Positions 32,335-38,946 of a stretch of 41,751 nt of DNA are shown here, piece after piece. Each line of letters starts with the position of its first letter. Positions within the stretch are counted from its first letter, which is position 1. Under the pieces are notes generated by a model. That model made no database searches. It was not told the DNA's origin and saw nothing but the letters and a program-made list of their open reading frames with translations. Origin of the DNA: DASXRA01 sp035263725 (GTDB lineage Bacteria; Actinomycetota; Actinomycetes; Mycobacteriales; Jatrophihabitantaceae); contig DATFRC010000176.1 in NCBI GenBank assembly GCA_035263725.1, positions 1 through 41,751 of the forward strand, given 5' to 3'. The translations under genes and the position numbers were made by a program.

Positions 32335-32793
32335 CTACCGGCCCACGGCCAGCGGCTCGCAGACCGGGCACGGCTCGAGGCCGCGCTCACGCACCTCTGC
32401 TTCGGTGATCTGCTCGGACCCGTGACGGGACAGTGGGCAGCCCGCGCGGTGATACGTCCGGCCCTGTGCGGTCGCCCAGAGTCCATCGCCGGTAACCGGT
32501 GGAGCCGGCACCGGCTCGGACGTGAGCAGCGCCGCGTGCAGGTCGGCCAGCAGCTGCCGGTCGCGCTCGCCGGTCGGCGCGCGGGCCGCGAGTAACAGCC
32601 CCACCACGAGCAGCGCTGCGCCGGGGATGGTCGCCGAGGCCAGGTACGGGAGCTGCTTGGCAACGACCGATTCGCCGGAGATTCCGTACCACCCGACCAC
32701 GAGTAGCGCCGCGCCGGCCGCGGTGACCATCCAGCCGAGCGGCGCTCCCGCGACGGTCCGCAGCAGGCGGTTCACGGTCTCGCGCATCCGCAC
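32335..32793 (-). CDS. Membrane protein with C-terminal Cys/His (Ada-like) metal site
   Basis: A 152-residue protein heading the livHM-livG-livF operon. Two hydrophobic segments (LGWMVTAAGAALLVVGWYGI and ATIPGAALLVVGLLLAARAP) form a hairpin in the membrane. The cytoplasmic tail has GRTYHRAGCPLSRHGSEQIT followed by a helix and GLEPCPVCEP, a pattern like the zinc-binding fold of Ada-type proteins (H..C, ~20 residues, PC..C). I infer that it binds a metal, perhaps zinc, and could sense or gate transport. No named family is recognised. The ATG at 32793 is 143 nt from the divergent lipoprotein gene; its stop is 10 nt before livHM. Confidence 0.8.
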   Translation of the reverse strand: MRMRETVNRLLRTVAGAPLGWMVTAAGAALLVVGWYGISGESVVAKQLPYLASATIPGAALLVVGLLLAARAPTGERDRQLLADLHAALLTSEPVPAPPVTGDGLWATAQGRTYHRAGCPLSRHGSEQITEAEVRERGLEPCPVCEPLAVGR

Positions 32794-32853
32794 CTCGTCG
32801 CAACCCCGGCGGCGACACGGTCAGCCCTCGAGCGTCGCCGCGAACCTTCTGTG

Positions 32854-32869
32854 TATAACCGAGTTGACT
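32854..32869. promoter_or_regulatory. A/T-rich divergent promoter zone
   Basis: TATAAC (32854-32859) and TTGACT (32864-32869) lie in the 143-nt gap between the zinc-motif membrane gene and the lipoprotein gene. TATAAC could be a -10 for the plus-strand gene with a ~70-nt leader; I cannot pair the two hexamers into one standard promoter. Confidence 0.3.
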
Positions 32870-32936
32870 ATTGCACGACGACGCGCACCCGCGGCGTCTC
32901 GGCGCGTGGGTTGGTGTTGGGGGAAAGGGGAACCCG

Positions 32937-33422
32937 ATGCGGAGGTCCTTGATAGCGGCGATCCTGATTGTGGGCCTTGCGCTCACGTCCTGTAGTAGCG
33001 GGAAGAAGTCCGGCGCCACGACGCCGCCGAGCACGCCGACCACGGCCGCGAGCACGACGCCGACCTTGGACCGGGCTGCCGCCGAGGCGCAGATCAAGAC
33101 CAACTGGGCGGCGTTCTTCTCCAAGGAGACGCCTCTTGCCAAGAAACTCGACTACCTGCAGCGCGGCACGGCGATGCGTGCTGCGGTCGAGCAGTTCGGC
33201 AAGGACCCGCGCACCAGCCAGGCATCAGCAAAGGTCACGGGTGTGTTCGTCAGCAGCCCCACCGCGGCGACCGTGAACTACCAGGTCCTGCTGGCCGGCA
33301 GGGTTGCGCTGCCCAACGCCGTCGGGACAGCCGTGTACGACGACGGGGTGTGGAAGGTCAGCGACACCACGTTCTGCGGGCTGCTCGCGCTAACCGGTGG
33401 CGCCAAGCCGCCGGGTTGCTAG
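32937..33422 (+). CDS. Putative lipoprotein
   Basis: A 161-residue exported protein. MRRSLIAAILIVGLALTSCS is a lipoprotein signal with lipobox LTSC. A Thr/Pro/Ser linker follows (TPPSTPTTAASTTPT), then a globular domain of ~110 residues: AEAQIKTNWAAFFSKETPLA, KLDYLQRGTAMRAAVEQFG, a strand-rich part and DDGVWKVSDTTFCGLLAL. This layout (helix, then sheet ending in DGVWKVS) resembles NTF2-like/low-molecular-weight lipoproteins of actinobacteria. Function unknown. The ATG at 32937 has AAGGGG upstream, and the open extension back to 32871 is unsupported. Two late cysteines may pair. The 3' end faces the PfkB gene at 10 nt. Confidence 0.85.
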   Translation: MRRSLIAAILIVGLALTSCSSGKKSGATTPPSTPTTAASTTPTLDRAAAEAQIKTNWAAFFSKETPLAKKLDYLQRGTAMRAAVEQFGKDPRTSQASAKVTGVFVSSPTAATVNYQVLLAGRVALPNAVGTAVYDDGVWKVSDTTFCGLLALTGGAKPPGC

Positions 33423-33432
33423 CCCTGCGGCT

Positions 33433-34317
33433 CTAATCGCGTCGCGGCCGACCGCCCAGGTGCATGATCGCCCGTGCGGCGTACGAGTGCGCGAGGCGGA
33501 TCGCCAGCAGCGGCTCTATTCCGCCCAGGCGGGCGGCGAGGAATCCCGCTGCGAACGCGTCACCCGCACCGGTCGTGTCTACGACGTGCACCGGCTGAGT
33601 GGGCACTGCAACCGCCTGGCCGTTTTCGGCCCAGAGCGCGCCGTCCCGGCCCAGCTTGACCACGCACTGTCCACAGTGGAACGACAGAGCGCGAGCAGCG
33701 TCGTATAGATCGACATGGCCGCTGAGCTCCTGCGCCTCCTCGGCGTTCGCGAACAGCGGTGTCGGCTGACCGATCCAGGACAGCATCTGCAGGCCGACGG
33801 TGTTGATCAGCGCTGCCGATGCGGCGTCGACGGAAACCGTCAAGCCCCGTTCCCGGGCCAGCGCCATCGCCGCGAACGCCGCGGGCCGGACTGTAGAGCT
33901 CAACAACGCGTAACCGGACACATGCAAATGCGCGCCCGGAACGAACAGATCGGCCGGAACATCGCCAGGTTGCAGCGTCGCGTTCGCGCCGGCGTCGGGC
34001 ACCATCGTCCGCTCGCCGGATTCGCTACTCAGGACCAGGCAGGTACCGGTGGGAGTGTGCCGGTCGACCGTGACAGCCAGCTCCACCCCTGCCTCGCGCA
34101 ACTGCGCCTGGGCCGCACGGCCGGGCTCGTCGTCGCCCACGCGCCCCACGATGACCGCCTCCACGCCCGCCGCGGCCAGCCAGCACGCCGTGTTCGCTGC
34201 AGATCCGCCGCCGAGGTACGAGATGCGGCTCGGAGTATCCGAGCCCACCGCGAGTGGGCCCGGAAGGCACGCGATGACATCGGTCATGATGTCGCCGACG
34301 CAGATGACGCGGGTCAT
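33433..34317 (-). CDS. PfkB-family carbohydrate kinase, possibly pseudouridine kinase
   Basis: A 294-residue ribokinase-fold kinase. The first PfkB signature region is SYLGGGSAANTACWLAAAG, and the second is VVDTTGAGDAFAAGFLAARL with the catalytic Asp in GAGDAF. The N-terminus RVICVGDIMTDVIACL and VGRVGDDEPGRAAQAQLREAG are typical. Its neighbour psuG suggests that it phosphorylates pseudouridine to supply PsuG, but PfkB proteins vary in substrate. Because the operon is under a TPP riboswitch, a thiamin-related pyrimidine or sugar cannot be excluded. The ATG at 34317 has GGTGGAG close upstream. The gap to psuG is 85 nt, larger than the others in the operon, and shows nothing clear. A TCCACTGTGGACA palindrome lies inside the gene. 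Confidence 0.88.
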   Translation of the reverse strand: MTRVICVGDIMTDVIACLPGPLAVGSDTPSRISYLGGGSAANTACWLAAAGVEAVIVGRVGDDEPGRAAQAQLREAGVELAVTVDRHTPTGTCLVLSSESGERTMVPDAGANATLQPGDVPADLFVPGAHLHVSGYALLSSTVRPAAFAAMALARERGLTVSVDAASAALINTVGLQMLSWIGQPTPLFANAEEAQELSGHVDLYDAARALSFHCGQCVVKLGRDGALWAENGQAVAVPTQPVHVVDTTGAGDAFAAGFLAARLGGIEPLLAIRLAHSYAARAIMHLGGRPRRD

Positions 34318-34402
34318 TTCTCCACCGCCGGGTGGTGCCGCAGTGGGCGGTTCGCCGGCGCAGCATCAGGAATAGCGGTCGGCGAGCTGATTGCGCAAGC
34401 GC

Positions 34403-35302
34403 TCATCGCGGCTCGGCGAGCTGCACCGCCACCTCCGCCGCCAGGCGGGCGTTCGCGCGCACGAGCGCGACATTGGCCGCCAGCGATGCGCCGCCGGTCT
34501 CGCGGTGGAAGTGGTCCAGCAGGAACGGGGTGACGTCCTTGCCGTGGATGCGGGCGGTCTGCGCTGCCTGTAGTGCTGATTCGAGCACGCGTTGATGCAG
34601 CGCCGGGTCCAGCGGCTCCGGGGCCGGATTGGCCAGCACCACTCCGTACCCGTCCGTATGGAGGGCTCGCCGGGCATGCACCACAGCCGCCACCTTCGCA
34701 GGTGTGTCAACCCTCCAGTCCAGCGGGTAGCCGGAGTCGGCGAGGTAGAAGCCCGGGAACCGGTCGGTACGGTAGCCGAGCACGGCGACGTTCAGCGTCT
34801 CGAGCCGCTCCAGGGTGGCCGGTACGTCCAGGATGGACTTGACGCCCGAGCAAACCACCAGAATCGACGTACGCGACAGCGTGTACAGATCGGCTGATTC
34901 ATCCCATGAGTCGCGAGCCTGCCGATGTACGCCACCGAGACCGCCGGTGGCGAACACGGCAATGCCCGCTTGCGCGGCGAGATGTGCCGTCGAGGCCACC
35001 GTCGTTGCGGCCGTCCCGCGCCGGGCAGCAACCGCGGCCAGGTCGCGCAGACTCGCCTTGACGACGCTGTCGCCGCACGCGATCACGGACAATTCGCCGT
35101 CGTCCAGCCCGATGTGGGCCTCGCCGTCGACCATCGCGATCGTTGCCGGCACCGCGCCGGCGCTGCGCACCTGGGCCTCGATATCGCGGGCGACCTGCAG
35201 GTTCTGCGGGCGCGGCAGCCCATGGCTGATGAGGGTGCTCTCGAGAGCGACGACGGGGGCGCCGGCTGCGAGCGCTTCGGCCACTTCCGGATGAACGCTC
35301 AC
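34403..35302 (-). CDS. psuG: Pseudouridine-5'-phosphate glycosidase
   Basis: Cleaves the C-C glycosidic bond of pseudouridine 5'-phosphate to uracil and ribose 5-phosphate. The 299-residue product has the family signatures VALESTLISHGLPRPQNL (catalytic Glu), ATIAMVDGEAHIGL, SVVKASLRDLAAVAARR, FATGGLGGVHR, the metal-site Asp in DESADLYTLSRT, and the catalytic Lys in VVCSGVKSILDVPATLE. GYRTDRFPGFYLADSGYPLD and NPAPEPLD complete the match. The GTG start at 35302 overlaps the cytX stop by 4 nt (GTGA), so it is coupled to the permease. A related fold acts in indigoidine clusters (IndA), but the nearby PfkB kinase supports the pseudouridine route. Confidence 0.93.
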   Translation of the reverse strand: MSVHPEVAEALAAGAPVVALESTLISHGLPRPQNLQVARDIEAQVRSAGAVPATIAMVDGEAHIGLDDGELSVIACGDSVVKASLRDLAAVAARRGTAATTVASTAHLAAQAGIAVFATGGLGGVHRQARDSWDESADLYTLSRTSILVVCSGVKSILDVPATLERLETLNVAVLGYRTDRFPGFYLADSGYPLDWRVDTPAKVAAVVHARRALHTDGYGVVLANPAPEPLDPALHQRVLESALQAAQTARIHGKDVTPFLLDHFHRETGGASLAANVALVRANARLAAEVAVQLAEPR

Positions 35303-36633
35303 TCCCGCATTCTGCCCTCGCGGGCAAGGGCGCCGAGCAGCGCGGTCGCCACCGCGGCGACGGCGAACGACAACAGTGACGCACTCATCCACGGCTGCGG
35401 GGTGAAGTCCAGCCAGGAGCGGATGTGCTCCCAGCCGCGGGTCCACCACGACAGGGTCCCCGGATTGATCAGCTGGTAGGCGACGAAGCCGAGCCCCCAC
35501 GCCGCCAGCATCGCCCAGCGCACCGGGACGTCGTCTCCGAGGTCCCAGCGACGCCCGGACAGCACGAAGTAGTCGACAAGCAGCACGCCCAGTAGCGGGA
35601 CGAAAACCGACCCGATCAGCAGCAGAAAATTCTCGTAGTCGGCAATGTTCAGCGCGAGCGCGCAGACCGTCGCAACCGTGCCGACGGCCAGGGCAAGAGC
35701 ACGGCGGTCCCACTGGGGTCGGAAGTTTTGCATCGACACGGCGGTGGAGTAAGTGTCGGCGAACGACTGGTCCAGTTCGCGCACGGCGAGTACGCCGAAC
35801 GCGACGGTGCCCAGCGGCACGGCCATGAACGAGCCGAAGATCTGGTTCGGGTCGCTTCGCGCAACCGTGACGAGCGCGACGAGACCCAACGCGTAACAGG
35901 CGATCTGGGTGATCGAATATCCGACGAACGTCCCCACGAACGCTGCCCGCGCGGAGCGGGCGTGCCGCGTGTAATCAGAGACGAGTGGCACCCAGGACAC
36001 CGATACGCCGACCACGGTGTCGACGGCGATCCAGAAGCCGCTCCAGGAGCCGTGGCTGAGGCTCGGCAGCGGGTGGCGCAGCAACTGCACGAACAGGTAT
36101 CCCAGCGCGATCACCACCGCGACCGTGACGTACTTGCGCAGCACCCGGATCCAGCCGAGCGGCCGCAGAGCGAGCAGCGTGGTGATCACACCGCCGGCGA
36201 CGATGTAGGCCCAGCGCGGGACGCTGCCCGCGATCTGGTGCATCGCGGTGCCGATCGTCACGAGCTCGAACGTCGTCCAGCCGATGAGCTGCACGATGTT
36301 GAGCAGCGTCGGCAGGTAGGACGCCCGGGTGCCGAACAGTCCTCGCAGCAGCACCATCGAGGGCGCACCGGTGGCCTGACCGGGAAGTCCGGCCGCGGCG
36401 ACGCCGAGGGTGCCGAGGACGGTGCCGACCACCAGCGCGGTGCCGGCCGCGGTCAGCGACATGGGCCTGGCGACCGGCACCAGCACGAAGATCGCGCCGG
36501 TGAAGCCGAGCAGGCTGACCCCGAGGTTGGCCCACAGTGCGCCGACGTCGATCGCACGCAGCGTTCGCGGCGGCGGCTCGTTGAGCGTCGCGGGGACCTC
36601 AGCCGTCGCCGATCGTTCGTCGACAGTGGCCAT
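35299..36633 (-). CDS. cytX: NCS1-family permease, putative HMP (hydroxymethylpyrimidine) transporter
   Basis: A 444-residue membrane protein with about twelve hydrophobic segments, of the cytosine/purine/uracil/thiamine/allantoin (NCS1) family. Seen: IDVGALWANLGVSLLGFTGA, GQATGAPSMVLLRGLFGTRA (the helix-1/2 transport motif), SVSWVPLVSDYTRHARSARA, FADTYSTAVSMQNFRPQWDR and IADYENFLLLIGSVFVPLLG. Family members behind TPP riboswitches are named CytX and predicted to import the thiamin pyrimidine HMP; the riboswitch at 36640-36716 supports this. The coupled psuG and PfkB genes raise a second possibility, that it imports a pyrimidine nucleoside. The ATG at 36633 is preceded by AGGGAG 6 nt upstream, which lies at the 3' edge of the riboswitch. 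Confidence 0.9.
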   Translation of the reverse strand: MATVDERSATAEVPATLNEPPPRTLRAIDVGALWANLGVSLLGFTGAIFVLVPVARPMSLTAAGTALVVGTVLGTLGVAAAGLPGQATGAPSMVLLRGLFGTRASYLPTLLNIVQLIGWTTFELVTIGTAMHQIAGSVPRWAYIVAGGVITTLLALRPLGWIRVLRKYVTVAVVIALGYLFVQLLRHPLPSLSHGSWSGFWIAVDTVVGVSVSWVPLVSDYTRHARSARAAFVGTFVGYSITQIACYALGLVALVTVARSDPNQIFGSFMAVPLGTVAFGVLAVRELDQSFADTYSTAVSMQNFRPQWDRRALALAVGTVATVCALALNIADYENFLLLIGSVFVPLLGVLLVDYFVLSGRRWDLGDDVPVRWAMLAAWGLGFVAYQLINPGTLSWWTRGWEHIRSWLDFTPQPWMSASLLSFAVAAVATALLGALAREGRMRE

Positions 36634-36639
36634 GTGTCA

Positions 36640-36716
36640 CTCCCTACGCCGGCATTACCCGGTCAGGTTCGGCGGTCGGCGATGTGTCGCCCTCTCAGCC
36701 CTTGCGAGCTCCCGCG
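36640..36716 (-). ncRNA. TPP riboswitch (THI element) upstream of cytX
   Basis: On the minus strand it shows CGGGAGCTCG, the pyrimidine-sensing GGGCTGAGAGGG, and the pyrophosphate-sensing ACCTGACCGGGTAATGCCGG followed by CGTAGGGAG. The cytX Shine-Dalgarno is that final AGGGAG, so ligand binding can control translation directly. The 5' end lies only about 9-10 nt after the thiG stop codon on the same strand, so the element is internal to a thiOSG-cytX-psuG-PfkB transcript, or its promoter lies within thiG. Confidence 0.95.
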
Positions 36717-36725
36717 GATGGATGG

Positions 36726-37499
36726 TTAAAGCACGGCCATGCCCTCGGTGGGTGAGGAGGCCTGTGCGTGGTGGCGCTTGGGGATCCGCCCGGCGAGGCG
36801 CGCCAGCCGCCCGGCGGTGACCGCGGCGGCCACAGCGGTGGCCATTGCCGCGGGGTGCTGTGCACGAGTGACCGACGAGGCGAGCAGCACGGCGGCGCAG
36901 CCGAGCTCCATCGCGAGCGCCGCGTCGGACGCCGTGCCGATGCCGGCGTCGAGGATCACCGGCACCCGGGCCTCGGCGACGATCAGCTCGATGTTGTGTG
37001 GGTTGAGGATTCCCAGCCCGCTGCCGATCGGCGAGCCCAGCGGCATAACGGCTACGCAGCCGGCCTGCTGTAGCCGGCGCGCCAGCACCGGATCGTCGTT
37101 GGTGTAAGGCAGCACGGTAAACCCTTGTGCCACAAGGGTCTCTGCGGCGTCGAGCAACTCGACGGCATCTGGCAGCAACGTGCGTTCGTCGGCGACGACT
37201 TCGAGCTTGACCCAGTCTGTCGAGAGCGCCTCGCGGGCGAGCTCCGCGGTGCGCACGGCCTCCTGTGCGGTGCGGCAGCCGGCCGTGTTCGGCAGGATAC
37301 GCACTCCGCGACGTTCGAGCACGTCGATGAGTGAGCCGCTCGTGCCGGGCGAGATACGCCGCATCGCGACGGTGCACATCGCGGTACCGGACGCGGCGAT
37401 CACCTCGTCGACGACGCGCATGCTCGGCGCGCCACCGGTGCCGAGAATCAGCCGCGACGGGAATTCGACCCCGGCGATGACGAACGGGTCGTCGCTCAC
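36726..37499 (-). CDS. thiG: Thiazole synthase
   Basis: Forms the thiamin thiazole phosphate from 1-deoxyxylulose 5-phosphate, dehydroglycine (from ThiO) and ThiS thiocarboxylate. The 257-residue TIM-barrel enzyme has FPSRLILGTGGAPSMRVVDE, the Schiff-base lysine Lys98 in STDWVKLEVVADERTLLPD, PYTNDDPVLARRLQQAGCVA, VMPLGSPIGSGLGILNPHNI and VILDAGIGTASDAALAMELG. The GTG start at 37499 has a strong AAGGAGG 5 nt upstream and follows the thiS stop by 1 nt. The frame is open upstream to 37574 but overlaps thiS. The gene ends right before the second TPP riboswitch. Confidence 0.98.
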   Translation of the reverse strand: MSDDPFVIAGVEFPSRLILGTGGAPSMRVVDEVIAASGTAMCTVAMRRISPGTSGSLIDVLERRGVRILPNTAGCRTAQEAVRTAELAREALSTDWVKLEVVADERTLLPDAVELLDAAETLVAQGFTVLPYTNDDPVLARRLQQAGCVAVMPLGSPIGSGLGILNPHNIELIVAEARVPVILDAGIGTASDAALAMELGCAAVLLASSVTRAQHPAAMATAVAAAVTAGRLARLAGRIPKRHHAQASSPTEGMAVL

Positions 37500-37500
37500 G

Positions 37501-37695
37501 TCAGCCTCCTTGCACGGCCGTGAGGACCTCGACGGCCTGCCCTTCGGCGAGGCGGAACCCCGCCCACTCGGCACGCGGCACCACTTCGCCGTCGACCGCA
37601 GCGGCTACCCCTCGTGCCGGCTGGTCGTCGAGCAGCCGGGCGAGCGTGGTCGCGTCGTCGAGCTCTCGAGGTGCGCCGTTGACGGTCAGCTTCAT
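37501..37695 (-). CDS. thiS: Thiamin biosynthesis sulfur carrier ThiS
   Basis: Small ubiquitin-like protein of 64 residues whose C-terminal Gly-Gly is converted to a thiocarboxylate and donates sulfur to ThiG. It begins MKLTVNGAPRELDDATTLAR and ends VEVLTAVQGG, exactly at the di-glycine, as needed for activity. The beta-grasp pattern with the AAAVDGEVVPRAEW centre is intact. The ATG at 37695 overlaps the thiO stop (ATGA). The adenylating partner ThiF is not in the window. Confidence 0.97.
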   Translation of the reverse strand: MKLTVNGAPRELDDATTLARLLDDQPARGVAAAVDGEVVPRAEWAGFRLAEGQAVEVLTAVQGG

Positions 37696-38789
37696 GCGTG
37701 AGCTCCCTCGAATCGGGATGGGGTAAACGGTGCGAGCAGGCGCGGCAACGTGCCGCTCGCGAGCAGCTCGGCGACGCCGTCGGCGGTGACCGGGGCGAGC
37801 AGAATGCCGTTGCGGTAATGGCCGGTCGCGACGATCAGTCCGTCGACGCCGGTGGAACCGATAAGCGGCGCGTTGTCCGGCGAGCCAGGCCGCACGCTGG
37901 TGCTGACCTCGTCGAACACCGCCTCTCCGAGCACCGGGACGAGCGCCTGCGCGTCGCGCAGCATCTCGTAGATCGCCCCGGCGCGTGGTCGCAGGTCAAA
38001 GCCCGCCTCCTCGCTGGACGCCCCTATGACGACGTGCCCGTCCGTGCGCGGCAAGACGTATACCGGCGAACCCTTGATGCTGCCCCGCACCACGTGGCGC
38101 AGCGGTACCTCTCCCGGCATGCGTAGTCGAAGCGTCTGCCCCTTGACGGGCCGCACCGGTACCGCGACGGAAAGGAGCGCAGACCAGGCACCGGCGGCCA
38201 GCACGACGGCGTCCGCAGTCAGCACGTCGCCGCCGGCGAGGACGACCTCGTGCCCGGAAACCGAGACGGCGCGCTCGCGCCTGATCCGCGCGCCCGCCAG
38301 TTCAGCGGCGGCGAGCAGCGCCTCTTGAAGCAGCCGGTTGTCGACCTGGCAGTCGTCGCCGGCGACCAGACCGCCCGGCAGGCCGCTCGCCAAGGCAGGT
38401 TCGAGGCGGCGTAGCTCGCGGCCGGTGACCAGCTCGGTCGCCAGGCCCAGCGACTGCCCGAATGCCGACAGGTCACGAAGCCCTGCCAGGTCGGCCGCGT
38501 CCCAGGCGACGACCACCGTGCCGTCGCGGCGGTACCCGACGCGGCGGCCCGTCGCGCTCTCGAGTTCCGCGACGAAGGACGGGTAACAGCGGGCCGATTC
38601 CAGGCCGAGGCGCAGCAGCGGCTCCTCGCCGTAGTGCAGCTCGGTCGCCGGGGCGAGCATCCCGGCCGCTGTCCAGGTGGCGCCCGATCCAGGTGCGGGA
38701 TCGACGAGCCGCACAGCCAGGCCGCGCTGGGCAGCGCGCCACGCGATGCCGAGGCCGACGACGCCGGCTCCTACGACGATCACATCCAT
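37692..38789 (-). CDS. thiO: Glycine oxidase ThiO
   Basis: FAD enzyme that oxidises glycine to the imine used by ThiG. The 365-residue product has the N-terminal dinucleotide motif VIVVGAGVVGLGIAWRAAQR, then WTAAGMLAPATELHYGEEPL, the central VDNRLLQEALLAAAELAGAR, and the C-terminal DNAPLIGSTGVDGLIVATGH followed by YRNGILLAPVTADGVAELL, which closes the FAD and substrate sites. The ATG at 38789 has AGGG 5 nt upstream; the ATG at 38804 adds five residues but lacks a Shine-Dalgarno. The leader carries a TPP riboswitch. First gene of the thiOSG unit. Confidence 0.96.
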   Translation of the reverse strand: MDVIVVGAGVVGLGIAWRAAQRGLAVRLVDPAPGSGATWTAAGMLAPATELHYGEEPLLRLGLESARCYPSFVAELESATGRRVGYRRDGTVVVAWDAADLAGLRDLSAFGQSLGLATELVTGRELRRLEPALASGLPGGLVAGDDCQVDNRLLQEALLAAAELAGARIRRERAVSVSGHEVVLAGGDVLTADAVVLAAGAWSALLSVAVPVRPVKGQTLRLRMPGEVPLRHVVRGSIKGSPVYVLPRTDGHVVIGASSEEAGFDLRPRAGAIYEMLRDAQALVPVLGEAVFDEVSTSVRPGSPDNAPLIGSTGVDGLIVATGHYRNGILLAPVTADGVAELLASGTLPRLLAPFTPSRFEGAHA

Positions 38790-38823
38790 ACGCGCCCTGC
38801 CCATCGAGGCTGGGTGCCGGCAA

Positions 38824-38913
38824 CTCCCTGCGCCGGCATTAACCGGATCAGGTCAGACGGTCGGCGGCTCCCAGCCAGCCCTCTCAGCCCGGTGACACCG
38901 AGCTCCCGTGCAT
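38824..38913 (-). ncRNA. TPP riboswitch (THI element) upstream of thiO
   Basis: Minus-strand features are ACGGGAGCTCGG, GGGCTGAGAGGG, a variable stem (GGCTGGGAGCC), and the ACCTGATCCGGTTAATGCCG core followed by GCGCAGGGAG. All invariant THI-box parts are present. The element ends about 20-35 nt before the thiO start, so control could act by termination or by hiding the start region; no U-run terminator is evident. Confidence 0.96.
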
Positions 38914-38918
38914 CCCCG

Positions 38919-38924
38919 ACACTA
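38919..38924 (-). promoter_or_regulatory. Putative -10 element of the thiOSG transcript
   Basis: TAGTGT on the minus strand, about 6 nt before the riboswitch 5' end at 38913. It lies between the riboswitch and the divergent thiE -10 (38934-38939). Confidence 0.45.
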
Positions 38925-38933
38925 CGCCCCGCG

Positions 38934-38939
38934 TACCGT
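38934..38939 (+). promoter_or_regulatory. Putative -10 element of thiE (leaderless)
   Basis: TACCGT followed by 7 nt and the GTG at 38947. thiE thus seems to have no leader and no riboswitch of its own. Confidence 0.5.
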
Positions 38940-38946
38940 CGCCGTC

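Noticed and set aside
32325..32663. N-terminal extension of the fused permease
   Set aside because: The extra 113 codons are Arg/Ser/Pro-rich and overlap the zinc-motif membrane gene in another frame. GTG 32324 directly follows that gene's stop.
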